This document shows, piece after piece, positions 22,268-32,589 of a stretch of 64,000 nt of DNA. The stretch's first letter is position 1. The number at the start of each line of letters is the position of its first letter. The notes beneath the pieces were generated by a model, which was not told the DNA's origin, ran no database searches, and was given only the letters and a program-made list of their open reading frames with translations. This stretch comes from Cherax quadricarinatus (taxonomy: Eukaryota > Arthropoda > Malacostraca > Decapoda > Parastacidae), in assembly GCF_038502225.1 (NCBI RefSeq), contig NC_091341.1, positions 4,994,903 through 5,058,902 of the forward strand, written 5' to 3'. The position numbers and the translations under genes are program-made.

Positions 22268-23795
22268 CAGGAACCTCAGTGGTAAACACAGTATCACCAG
22301 TGGTAAACACAGTATCACCAGTGGTAAACACAGTATCACCAGTGGTAAACACAGTATCACCAGTGGTAAACACAGTATCACCAGTGGTAAACACAGTATC
22401 ACTGGTGGCATACACAGTATCATCGGTATTAAACACAATATCACTAGGGGTACACACAGTATCACTAGTGGTAAACACAGTATCACTGGTGGCATACACA
22501 GTATCATCGGTATTAAACACAGTATCACTAGGGGTACACACTATCACTAGTGGTAAACACAGTATCACTGCTGGTATACACAGTATCACTGTTAGTATGC
22601 ACAGTATCATTGGTGGTATACACAGCATCACTGGTGGTATACACAGCATCACTGGTGGTATACACAGCATCACTGGTGGTATACACAGCATCACTGGTGG
22701 TATACACAGCATCACTGGTGGTATACACAGCATCACTGGTGGTATACACAGCATCACTGGTGGTATACAAAGTATCAACGGTGGTGTACACTATCATCGT
22801 TGGTATACACAATATCACTAGTGGTAAACAATATCACTAGTGGTATACACAATATCACTAGTGGTAAACACAGTATCACTAGTGGTAAACACAGTATCAC
22901 TAGTGGTATACACAGTATCACTAGTGTCAGTATCACTAGTATCAGTATCACTAGTATCACTGTTAGCATGCACAGTATCACTGGTGGTATACACAATATC
23001 ACTAGTGGTAAACACAATATCACTAGTGGTAAACACAATATCACTAGTGGTAAACACAATATCACTAGTGGTAAACACAATATCACTAGTGGTATACACA
23101 GCATCACTGGTGGTATACACAGTATCACTAGTGGTAAACACTATCACTAGTGGTAAACACAGTATCACTAGAGGTACACACAGTATCAGTAGTGGTAAAC
23201 ACAATATCACTAGTGGTAAACTTAGTATCACTAGTGGTATACACAGCATCACTAGTGGTATACACAGTATCACTAGTGGTATACACAGCATCACTGGTGG
23301 TATACACGGTATCATCGGTGGTATGCACAGTATCACTAGTGGTAAACACAGTATCACTAGAGGTATACACAGTATCACTAGTGGTATACACAGTATCACT
23401 AGTGGTATACACAGTATCACTAGTGGTAAACACAGTATCACTAGAGGTATACACAGTATCACTAGTGGTAAACACAGTATCACTAGAGGTATACACAGTA
23501 TCAGTAGTGGTAAACACAATATCACTAGTGGTAAACTTAGTATCACTAGTGGTATACACAGCATCACTAGTGGTATACACAGCATCACTAGTGGTATACA
23601 CAGTATCACTAGTGGTATACACAGTATCACTAGTGGTATACACAGCATCACTAGAGGTATACACAGTATCACTAGTGGTATACACAGTATCACTAGTGGT
23701 ATACACAGTATCACTAGTGGTATACACAGTATCACTAGTGGTATACACAGTATCACTAGTGGTATACACAGTATCACTAGTGGTATACACAGTAT
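22268..23795. repeat. 21-bp satellite array, ~73 units
   Basis: Unit AGTATCACTAGTGGTATACAC with variants (CTGGTGGT, GGTAAACAC). Because 21 is divisible by 3 and the unit has no stop in most frames, overlapping ORFs appear on both strands (for example 22818-23816 minus and 22840-23829 plus) and are artefacts. The ACTAGT centre is itself palindromic. Confidence 0.97.
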
Positions 23796-23884
23796 CATAG
23801 CAAATATGGCCGACAACCCTGAGACATGACAACATCGAGTACAAACTATACACTATATGCGATAGTATACCTTTCTAATGGTCA

Positions 23885-24035
23885 TGACTATAACCATAAT
23901 TTTTAAAGGGGGTGGAACAGTAAGCCAGCGGAAGGCCTCGGTCAAATGACAAAAAGCTCTAGCTGCGGGTCATCATATGACTAAGACCAGCGTCAGGAAA
24001 CACTTGTCCTGTTTCCTGCCAAACCTCACGAAACT
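23885..24035 (+). repeat. short dispersed repeat, copy 1 (CCTAA-tailed family)
   Basis: Matches 28315-28465 over about 145 bp (GGTAAGCCAGCGGAAGGCCT, GTCATCATNTGACTAAGACC, GTCCTGTTTCCTG). This copy has lost the CCTAA tail. A reverse copy is at 60862-60990. Confidence 0.8.
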
Positions 24036-24510
24036 TATTCTGTCCTAAATATACACAAACATATTTCACTTATGTTACCTTTATGTTCCCATTACACACC
24101 CATAAACTCCTATGATTCATCTATTCGCCCCATGACATCCATACGCTGCATAATAACCATACCCATATATTCCCAATGAACAAACATACGCTCCCTTTGT
24201 ATTGCCATACGCTCCCTTCATACAACCATACACTCTATCAGGGAGCTACGTCGGATCTAATCCCGTATCCCTTGATAGACTGGCTCCATTTTTCCCCTAA
24301 CACACCTCTGATGGAACCTAATACAAAATGGCTTAATGTCATTATTTTCATTGATAGACTTGTTGATAAACTCATCCAGGAACATTCTAAGGGGATTTCT
24401 CACTTAGTGTTTTCATCAAATTTATTTTCGTTACTCAGGTTAGATTCAGTTGGGTTAGACTGTTCTCTATCAATAAATAAATAACATACGACTGTCAATA
24501 AAACATGATA
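24036..24510. other. no recognised feature
   Basis: 24110-24240 has loosely repeated CCATACGCTCCC words. Otherwise unique. Confidence 0.45.
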
Positions 24511-24640
24511 AATGATTTATAATATCGACAAGTTGAAGAATAAGACAAGTGCAGCAGTTGGCTGTCTTTATTGTTGATTGAAACGTTTCGCCTACGCAGT
24601 AGGCTTCTTCAGTTAAATACAGAGGAGATTAAATTCGAGG
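24511..24640 (-). mobile_element. retrozyme-like element fragment
   Basis: Minus-strand ribozyme motif at 24573-24618: CTGAAGA, extra A, stem II GCCTAC/GTAGGC with loop TGC, GAAAC, GTT. The stem II sequence differs from the GCCAC/GUGGC type by compensated changes. The tail CGACAAGTTGAAG (24528) is conserved, but the terminal hairpin is eroded. Confidence 0.6.
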
Positions 24641-25429
24641 CAGCTACGCCTGCTGCCTCCATTTAAAAAAATCTCTGTTATTGTCTGTTATTAAATGGAC
24701 GTGCAGCGTTAATACGCTTCACGAAGGAAGAATTTATTCAGGTTGGAACAGGAGAAATGGAACTGCCTCGCAACACTTGTCTAAATATATAAATATTCTA
24801 TTGTATGCATATCTGCTTTAATAATATCCCAGTTTTTCAGTAAAAATGGCAAATTAGAACATACACAGCTCAAAACTAATTAAAATTTTCCACTATGAAA
24901 CATCACCTTTGAAACCAAACTGAAGCGTCATTTTCTCGTCATCTCAGAGACAAACATCCTAAAATATACCAGCACGTCAAGTTTGAAGATGATCAAAAGT
25001 AGTTTTATCACATAATCATTATTTATGCGGTTAAACTAATTTGATAAGGTACAGCGTTTCCAATTTCTTCCATAGAAAAGAAGCCCACTGGGACCTATAC
25101 AGGCCAGAATCAATATAAACCTGTCTAAGTCAGACTGATCAGCAATTAAGAGTTAATTGGGCTATTAAACAAGCAATTAAGTTTTATTTAGTGTTTGGGT
25201 GCATAAGATACCCAGTTTTTACAATGGTCTAGACGATGGTACACATCCGTTACGAGTACATGAAAGGGCATTATGTAGATTTAATCTAGAATTACTCATA
25301 TAATCAAATGCTGACTTATTTCTAGCAGAGGAGTTGGTCTTCAATTATTTCAATTAAATCAATTTGTTTAATAAAATAGGCTCATGAATACTTAGAGGAC
25401 CAAAAATCATGGCCAAGATTTCTTTGAAG
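24641..25429. other. no recognised feature
   Basis: AT-rich, unique-looking. Confidence 0.5.
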
Positions 25430-25625
25430 AAACCCACCTTCTTTCAACAAACCGGCCATATCCCACCGAGGCAGGGTGACCCAAACAGAAAAACAAAAGT
25501 TTCTCTTTTTATCTTTAGTAATGTATACAGGAGAAGGGGTTAGTATCCCCTTACATCGGGCATTTTAATCGCCTCTTACGACATGCATGGCTTACGGAGG
25601 AAGAATTCTGTTCCACTTCATGGAG
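25430..25625 (-). mobile_element. 3' end fragment of a LINE/SINE family
   Basis: CCCACCGAGGCAGGGTGACCC (split by one change) matches the 3' tail of the LINEs ending at 45659 and 56640. It is followed by a body (GTAATGTATACAGGAGAAGG) not seen elsewhere in the window. Confidence 0.6.
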
Positions 25626-26150
25626 ATAAATAAACAAGAACAAGAACTAGTAAGAATATAGAAGAAAACCCAGAGTGGTGTGTATACATATTCTTGTACA
25701 TGCATGTGTAGTGTGACCTAAGTGTAAGTAGAGGTAGCAAGATGTACCTGAAATCTTGCATATTTATGAGACAGAAAAAAGACACCAGGTTGCTGTCTAC
25801 CAACCTTCTGCCTATATTGAAGAAAAACGTCAGCACTAAAAGTTTGAAGCTGATCAGAAGATACATTCTTCAGTTACTGCACACAATCCAACACCTACAC
25901 AAAAATTTCAACTCCATTTCAAGAAGCATCAGTCGCCCAAGAATCATGCCATTCAGAACTGTTATTATTTGAATCGCTCATAGGAGGTCATAGTGCCTGG
26001 GAATGGAATATATAGAATAGACCGAAGGAAGAGGGATACAATTCCAGTTCCTTGGATCAAGAGCACCTCACCATCATCAAGCCACCCCCGCCTCCCTTGC
26101 AGAGGGATACTGCAGTAATTTGCTGAAAAATAAAAATATATGTTCCATTT
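25626..26150. other. no recognised feature
   Basis: Unique-looking. Short ORFs on both strands lack any recognisable domain. Confidence 0.45.
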
Positions 26151-26152
26151 CG

Positions 26153-26465
26153 AGATTAAACGTGGTACAAGGGCAGCTACACACATTAAACGTGGTACAA
26201 TGGTAGCTACACACATTAAACGCGGTACAATGGTAGCTACACACATTAAACGCGGTACAATGACAGCTACACACATTAAACGTGGTACAATGGCAGCTAC
26301 ACACATTAAACGTGGTACAATGGTAGCTACACACATTAAACGTGGTACAATGGCAGCTACACACATTAAACGTGGTACAAGGGCAGCTACACACATTAAA
26401 CGTGGTACAATGGTAGCTACACACATTAAACGTGGTACAATGGCAGCTACACACATTAAACAAGG
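26153..26465. repeat. 30-bp minisatellite, ~10 units
   Basis: Unit ACATTAAACGTGGTACAATG followed by GTAGCTACAC. 30 is divisible by 3, which explains the Cys-rich (FNVCSCHCTT) and ATHIKRGTM ORFs on the two strands. Confidence 0.96.
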
Positions 26466-27655
26466 CCAACCTTCTCCCACGTAAGATACACCAATGTCGA
26501 AATTTTGAAGGCAGACAGAAGAGGTTATAATCAAATAAAGCGCTAAACCGACAAGGGTTACACAGAAGATGTGTTCTCCCATTATTAAGCGAACTTCAGG
26601 ATGATACACAAGGGTTAATGTTGCACTTATAAAAATCGGCAGATTGGGTTCATCGAAAATATAAATAAAGATCCTAATCCTGGGAAGATATAATTACGAC
26701 AGTACAGAACTTTTTAAGTTGAATAATAAAAGACATTGAATGTAATAAGACTTCAGAGTTCTGGTTAGAAGAAATTGAAAAGCAAGTCAAAAGCTTCATA
26801 ACTTTTTTTTATCGCAAAAATCGGCTGCTTGGTGCTTACGTTGAGTGACCCTACACAAGACAACACTTTCACAGCATTTGATTGCTGCCTTCCAGAAGTG
26901 TGCGGACGTCACCGGTACGAACCACAGGAGTTCCACTCATAAATGTTGGCTGTAAATAAACTAACCTGCACATAGGAGAATGAAACTGATAATGACGTTT
27001 TGGTCAGACATGTAACATTAACTAGTTCTATTTGCGGGTTGTGTATTGTTTCAGTCACGGTAATGTGCCTTTTTATAGACTGAAAAAATGCATATATGAA
27101 ACAAATTCTAAAGTTATTCAACAAATGTATCGCTGATAAACCCTTGTTTACCTTATTCAACATATCTTGGTAGATGGTGCAGCTTATCATAGCGATCGCA
27201 GGATCTACTCTACTCACATCTAATTCTAACACACATTACCTAACGTAGACTACTTTTTCTGACTTTGTAACTGAAACTAGACTTTTGTAACGACTTTGAT
27301 TTCAATTTTACTCTTGTACTAATATCCACCTCCAGTAACCGCGACTCTCGCACATCCCTGCCCCCTCTCACTCTCAACCTTTCCATTAGTGATGTATCGG
27401 ATATCCGAATCCGCGGAACATCCGCACAGTTTCTTACATCCGCATCAATGTCCCGTTGGGTTCGGTAACGTGGATTTGGTAAACGATACATAGGCAATAA
27501 TGGAGTATAATTAAAACGGAATATATGGGAAGTGCCCAGCCTAACCTGTCGTCTGCCCTAACATCTCTACTTGATCTGGCTTGCTGTGTGCTTCGGAGGG
27601 CGAGCGGCATTCAAATCATGCTAGGGTCAGCGGTAACAGTAAATAACAAACGATT
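26466..27655. other. unique DNA with one diverged repeat fragment
   Basis: 26985-27080 resembles the right side of the 59000-59215 element (GTGTATTGTTTCAGTCACGG against GTGTATTGTTCCAGTCACGG), with a degenerate GACGTTTTGGTC inverted motif. 27400-27460 has CCGCGGAACATCCGCACAG, an ancient relative of the DNA interrupted at 27848. No gene seen. Confidence 0.45.
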
Positions 27656-27835
27656 CACACAGACGGTTGGTAGTGAGTCAATACTGACACTGGTAACTGG
27701 TTACTGATATGGTACTACTGAAATAGTACCACACCAGTAACCAGTTACCAGTGTCAGTAGTGACTCACTACCAACCGTCTGTGTGAATCACTACTGACAC
27801 TGGTAACTGGTTACTGGTATGGTACTACTGAAATC
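27656..27835. repeat. long inverted repeat (~60-bp arms) plus a third partial copy
   Basis: CACAGACGGTTGGTAGTGAG (from about 27658) returns inverted and ends at about 27783. The arms cover TGACACTGGTAACTGGTTAC and its complement, separated by about 10 bp. A direct copy of part of the arm follows at 27787-27835. Confidence 0.85.
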
Positions 27836-27847
27836 AAAATCCGCGAA

Positions 27848-28174
27848 ACATCTTCACAATTTGAAATTAAGACACATGTGCAACATCTGGGTATCTTTAT
27901 TGTAGACGTTTCGCCATCCAGTGGCTTTATCAATACAAATTCCAGGACATAACTTAAAGACAGTAGGTGCTCTTCGCACCTACTCAAAGGTTGAGGGACT
28001 GATTACCTCATCTTCTGTACATAGTTCTACTGTCTTCAAGTTATGTCCTGGAATTTTTATTGATAAAGCCACTGGATGGCGAAACGTCTACAATAAAGAT
28101 ACCCAGATGTTGCACATGTGTCTTAATTTCATCTTGTCGGTATTATATACCATTCTTGCACATCTTCACAATTT
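27848..28174. mobile_element. retrozyme-like inverted pair with 15-bp target duplication
   Basis: ACATCTTCACAATTT occurs at 27848-27862 and 28160-28174 and flanks the insertion exactly. Inside are a minus-strand motif (about 27895-27940) and a plus-strand motif (28050-28098): TTGATAA, extra A, stem II GCCACTGGATGGC, GAAAC (28081-28085), GTC. The element ends in hairpin GGTAT-ATA-ATACC (minus strand, about 28141-28153). The left copy is truncated and inverted. Confidence 0.8.
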
Positions 28175-28314
28175 CTTACATCCTCATCTGCAGAATAAGA
28201 CATCATCATACACATCCGCATATATCTAAATTTTCACATCAGATACATCTCTACTTTCCCTCCCCGCAGCGCTGTATACCCCTAATGCATCATATAACAA
28301 TGGTTATAAATGAC

Positions 28315-28465
28315 CATAATTTTTAAAGGGGTGGACCGGTAAGCCAGCGGAAGGCCTCGGTCAGATGACCAAAAGCTCCAAAGGCGGGTCATCATCTGAC
28401 TAAGACCCGCGTCAGGAAACATTTGTCCTGTTTCCTGACGAACCTTACCTAACCTAACCTAACCC
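28315..28465 (+). repeat. short dispersed repeat, copy 2, with (CCTAA)n tail
   Basis: Same 145-bp body as 23885-24035, ending TTACCTAACCTAACCTAACC. CCTAA/TTAGG is the common arthropod telomere unit; here it is an internal tail of four units. Confidence 0.8.
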
Positions 28466-28529
28466 TAATGCATGACTAAGTTAATCCATGAATCAATAAT
28501 CATTCCCACGAAGGTGGTTTACGAGAACT

Positions 28530-28780
28530 GGGGAAAGGTGGTGGTGGAAGAGGACGGGAAATAAAGAAGAGGATAAAGTATAGGAAGAGAGGAGGTAGAG
28601 AAATGGCTGCGGCAGTTCCTACAAATATTATCACTCATGCTGTGAGATTAAGGAACATGGAGACGATGAGGAGGAGGAAGATGAGACAAAGAAAGAGAAG
28701 ATGGTGGAGGCTGAGGAAGTGTAAAAAAAAATCAACAGAAAAAAATATTACAGATTACATTAAAAGCGAGAAGGAAAAAC

Positions 28781-28837
<57 letters not shown>

Positions 28838-28860
28838 AGAAAAAAAGAGAGGTGGTTTAG
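28530..28860. repeat. purine-rich DNA with (GA)n
   Basis: About 330 bp with very few pyrimidines on + and a perfect (GA)n core at about 28783-28830. The Arg/Glu-rich ORF here follows composition. Confidence 0.85.
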
Positions 28861-29204
28861 CTCCTATACTCTTCAATCATCAGCTCAAGGTGGAGAAAAG
28901 GAAGAAAAATTACGTAAAAAATATAAAAAAAATGTGAGCTCCACCATGGTGCTGGAGGGTTGTGAAGACACTGCCTTCCCCACCCTCTTGTCTGCCCTCC
29001 CCTTTATACCCCCCTAGTATTTGCCCCTTTCCTCCCCCCCACTACGTTCCTTTGTGTACCCCTTGATCCCCTCTTTATGGAACACTGGTTAACGGCTTTT
29101 CCTCCTAATTGATTTTTTGAGCGTGTTGATCCTTATGTTCGTCTCACTGAAGGATTAGTATCGTATCATGACAAGAACCTGTTAGAACCTTGTTACTGTA
29201 AATT
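28861..29204. other. no recognised feature
   Basis: Unique-looking, with a pyrimidine-rich patch at 28970-29070. Confidence 0.45.
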
Positions 29205-29290
29205 GGCTTGTTAACACGTCACGTTGGTGCTGGATTGTTAACACGTCACGTTGGTGCTGGATTGTTAACACGTCACGTTGGTCCTGGGTT
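29205..29290. repeat. 27-bp tandem repeat, 3 units
   Basis: TTGTTAACACGTCACGTTGG plus TGCTGGA, repeated three times. Each unit contains GTTAAC and CACGTCACGT. Confidence 0.93.
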
Positions 29291-29384
29291 GCTGTTACGT
29301 AGCGTCACGGTACTGAGTGCTGGAGGAAGGAACCTCTTAATTCAGAGAAACATCGTCTCGAAATCTAATGACGGCCCATTTGTG

Positions 29385-29540
29385 CGCAGATGGTCGACGC
29401 GTCAATCTTGTGACGCAGCTGGCGTCTTGAAGCATCGTATGTGCATCATCATGCGTCAAATGGGCGTCATCTTACGAGCGCGACTGACGTCTTCAAGAGT
29501 CAGATATACGTCATCGTGCGTCATGTGTGCGTCGGAATAA
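29385..29540. other. cluster of GCGTCA/TGACGC words
   Basis: About ten GCGTCA, ACGTCA or reverse-complement words in 155 bp, including one TGACGTC. Either a decayed short tandem repeat or a CREB/ATF-type site cluster. There is no adjoining gene to support a promoter role. Confidence 0.35.
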
Positions 29541-31227
29541 TAAAAATCCTAATTCAACCCAGAGAGAACTTTAATAGATATTGACAGGTGATGCAATTAT
29601 GACTTATTTGATTGATAGCAACATTTCATTACCGATTTCAATCAGGTTCCTGATATCAACGCCGATTATTTTTCTTTTCCTCTTCCATGGGTGACTTTCT
29701 GAAATTTGGACCGTGAAAGGAATATTCTCCGCTGGTTTTTAATACCCAAATGGTGACAAATTCGCTACAAACGCTTGCCAACAGCACATTAATAATTAGC
29801 GATCAGGTGCTGCCGAGGATGAAATGGCTTACACGCGCGTCCGTGTAGGACCATAAAATGTAAGTTGAAAATAATTAGTTCCTTAATTACCTTTCTGCTA
29901 TACAGCCGGAATTAAAAAAAAGATGAAGGCAAAGGGCAGCTAAAGTTAGCATTACTTGGCCATAACCAAGTGCTAAGAGGACAGGGAAAATATACATAGA
30001 TATGGTTCATCTGACGTGGCTGTTGAAGTTGAGCGACTCCTGATCACCAAGTCGTTGAACCTCAGCTCATATACCTAGAGGGAATTCCAGGGATCAATGT
30101 CCCCCCGGCCCGGTCCACGACCAAGCCCCCCTCCCGTCTTCTCTCCATCATCAGTTCCCCTACTTCCCTGTCTCCCTCTTCCCCTTTCTCCTCCACTTTA
30201 ATTTCCCGGTTCTCTTCATCACCCTTGCGTCGCCCAGGTCAGGCTGACAAATTTAGGAAACCTATCCAGAGTGATGGAGTTTAACAGGGAAAATATAGCT
30301 AGCTGTTGTTCCTATGTAACTATTACACCAGGTAGGGTAGCGTCAAACTTCTCATGTACCTACGTTCGTTTAAAAAAAAAATCTCATCCCTTGCTTCTCT
30401 ATTTCTATAGCACTTGCAAACAAAAACAGTGTTTGTAACAAAGGACAGCGACATAAAATATTTTGTGTAAAATGAATAACAAATGCAGTCTAATACCTAG
30501 AGTTGTTCGACAGCACAAACTGAAAAGTGCGGCGAGGAACGCTAATCCTTGAAATCGTCACAGAAAATAACCAAATTCATAAAGTTCCAGAAATTCAACT
30601 GTGCCAGATATGAATAGGGCAGAGATACTAAAATAAAATTTCCCCGAGAGACGAGTTCATTAGGCCGCACCACTCATCCTGTGAGGGAGGAAATAACGTT
30701 ATAATGACAGTACGAAAAACCAGTCCAAATAATTGAAGCTGTTATCGGCTATATTAACTATCCATGACTGCTGCAATACATAGTTATCACTCACTGCCTT
30801 TAAAATTACAATCATTATTTACAGGTATCACTGCATTTACTGTCACTGGCTATCCATTTCTTAAATCAATTGCAAAGGCAACTGCTCAATTTCACCACCA
30901 GTGGCTTGGTAGGTCCTAATGCATATAGCGGACAGAGAGGTGGCCAGTAGCGAGGGTGAATAAAGGCTGGTTGCAGTTAGTGGACATCAAGTGGCGGCTG
31001 ATCTTAATGTGTGTAATAATCTGTCTAAAAATTTGGAAACACTAAAGCTTTCATATCTTTGTGGAATGGTGTCGATGGTATCAAGTGAGGCAGCTTCCAA
31101 CAACTTGTGCCTCTGTTGGTAGTTTTCACGGATGACTAAACCAGCCTAATTACACTTCGTCAGGTGTCCACAATCGTCCCTGTGCTGTACAATGGTGTTG
31201 CCATCATCCTGTGTTGCCGAACTAACT
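29541..31227. other. mostly unique DNA, one repeat fragment
   Basis: 30060-30130 matches the repeat at 41165-41278 and 59274-59325 (TCCCCCCGGCCCGGTC). 30130-30220 is pyrimidine-rich. No gene seen. Confidence 0.45.
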
Positions 31228-31427
31228 CCCGAAGATCTGGTTGTAAATGATATGGTGATAACGACAAGTTTTGAAAAAAGACACTTGTGTACAGTTCGGG
31301 ACATTATTATAGGAAACGTTTCGCTACGAGTAGCTTCATCAATCCTAATGAAGCCACTCGTGGCGAAACGTTTCCTTTAATAAATGTATCGAACTGTACA
31401 CAAGTGTCCTTTTTCCCCGAAGACCTG
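31228..31427. mobile_element. compact retrozyme-like palindrome with 12-bp target duplication
   Basis: CCCGAAGATCTG (31228-31239) and CCCGAAGACCTG (31416-31427) flank it, with one mismatch. Inside, two ribozyme motifs face away head-to-head almost without spacer: minus at 31309-31341 and plus at 31345-31385 (CTAATGA, stem II GCCACTCGTGGC, GAAAC, GTT). Both ends carry GACACTTGTGTACAGTTCG and its complement. Confidence 0.75.
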
Positions 31428-31592
31428 TCTAGCAGTCTCCCCCAGGTACTTTAAGAGCATCCGACGCACGGTATAATGTCTGCTGTGCTGGTCGAAGGTT
31501 TGATCTTATGCATCTATTCCATTTTCTGAATGATAATGAAGAGCTTGTTGACTATTTTGATGATCTGAATTTTAAATAGTTTAGCAACATTA

Positions 31593-31696
31593 TATACCAC
31601 GTTGACATGACTCACGAAATCGTAATGACACGATTGCAAACAAACCATACCACGGGCGGGGATATCCACGCCCGTGGTATGGTTTATACCACGTTG
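31593..31696. mobile_element. 80-bp insertion with 12-bp target duplication
   Basis: TATACCACGTTG at 31593-31604 and 31685-31696 flank 80 bp holding a perfect hairpin (17-bp arms, 31642-31658 and 31669-31685, 10-nt loop) and a smaller AATCGT/ACGATT hairpin. No ribozyme core seen. Family unknown. Confidence 0.6.
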
Positions 31697-31819
31697 CTAA
31701 TCAGCAAAACAATGTCTAGTGACTTCCTTTACTATGTTGGTGATTGCTCTGTAAAATATATGCAGAAAACATACCACACGTTTTACCGTTATTTTCAAGT
31801 CACAGAAAACTTGAAAGCA

Positions 31820-32415
31820 ACAGAGATATTTTGTGATGAATGGTTTGAAAAACCGACAAGTTGAAGATTGAGACACTTATGCAGCATATGGGAATCTTTA
31901 TTCAGGAAACGTTTCGCCACACAGTGGCTTCATCAGTCCAATACAAAGAGGAAGGCGTAAGGAGAGGAGGAGTATGAGGTAATCAGTCCCTCAGCCTGGA
32001 GTCGATGTGTTCAGTCCATCAATCTTGTAGAATGTACAGCATAGGGCCGTAGACGTGGCTTATATACTGTAGTGAGGTGACTTGAAGCAGACGGAGGCGG
32101 GATCATAGTGGTATCATCCACTAGTCGAAGTAGATCTTTGTCCAAAGGTTGAACAAGCGTTGAAGAATTCTTTGTAAGAAGATCCCATGATGCTGCAGTA
32201 TATAAGCCACGTCTACGGCCCTATGCTGTACATTCTACAAGATTGATGGACTGAACACATCGACTCCAGGCTGAGGGACTGATTACCTCATACTCCTCCT
32301 CTCCTTACGCCTTCCTCTTTGTATTGGACTGATGAAGCCACTGTGTGGCGAAACGTTTCCTGAATAAAGATTCCCATATGCTGCATAAGTGTCTCAATCT
32401 TCACAGAGATATTTT
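31820..32415. mobile_element. retrozyme-like inverted pair with 13-bp target duplication
   Basis: ACAGAGATATTTT at 31820-31832 and 32403-32415 flanks a 570-bp insertion. It is two copies in inverted orientation with arms of about 240 bp (31855-32080 against 32195-32400) around a 100-bp centre. Starts with tail hairpin GGTTT-GAA-AAACC (31842-31854), then CGACAAGTTGAAG. Ribozyme motifs lie at 31898-31945 (minus) and 32317-32369 (plus). Confidence 0.85.
32317..32369 (+). ncRNA. hammerhead-like ribozyme, best-preserved copy
   Basis: Stem I outer arm CTTT/AAAG and inner arm GGA/TCC, separated by an internal loop (5' strand 32317-32328, 3' strand 32358-32369). Core CTGATGA 32329-32335, extra A 32336, stem II GCCAC-TGT-GUGGC 32337-32349, GAAAC 32350-32354, GTT 32355-32357 with predicted cleavage after 32357. 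Stem III is only the palindrome ACGU (or AAACGUUU), so it can close only between two RNA copies. All conserved core bases are present. The helix/loop interaction needed for fast cleavage cannot be judged by eye. Confidence 0.65.
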
Positions 32416-32589
32416 ATCGATCCACTTCACACAGCCTGGGTAATTTGTAATTACAATTAAAATAGCCTCTCTATGCTATTATGGCTTGAATGACTTTACA
32501 ATTCATACCAACAGTACCGGACGAATAGATACCTTTCTCGAGTGAAGATTGTGGTAAGAACGGCGGATGAAAAACTAAATACATCGTAG

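Noticed and set aside
22268..23795. CRISPR array
   Set aside because: Units are contiguous with no unique spacers, and the DNA is eukaryotic.
22209..23853. ORFs on both strands across the 21-bp array
   Set aside because: Unit length divisible by three and stop-free; both strands are open at once, which marks an artefact.
28443..28465. A telomere or chromosome end
   Set aside because: Only about four CCTAA units, internal, and attached to a dispersed repeat.
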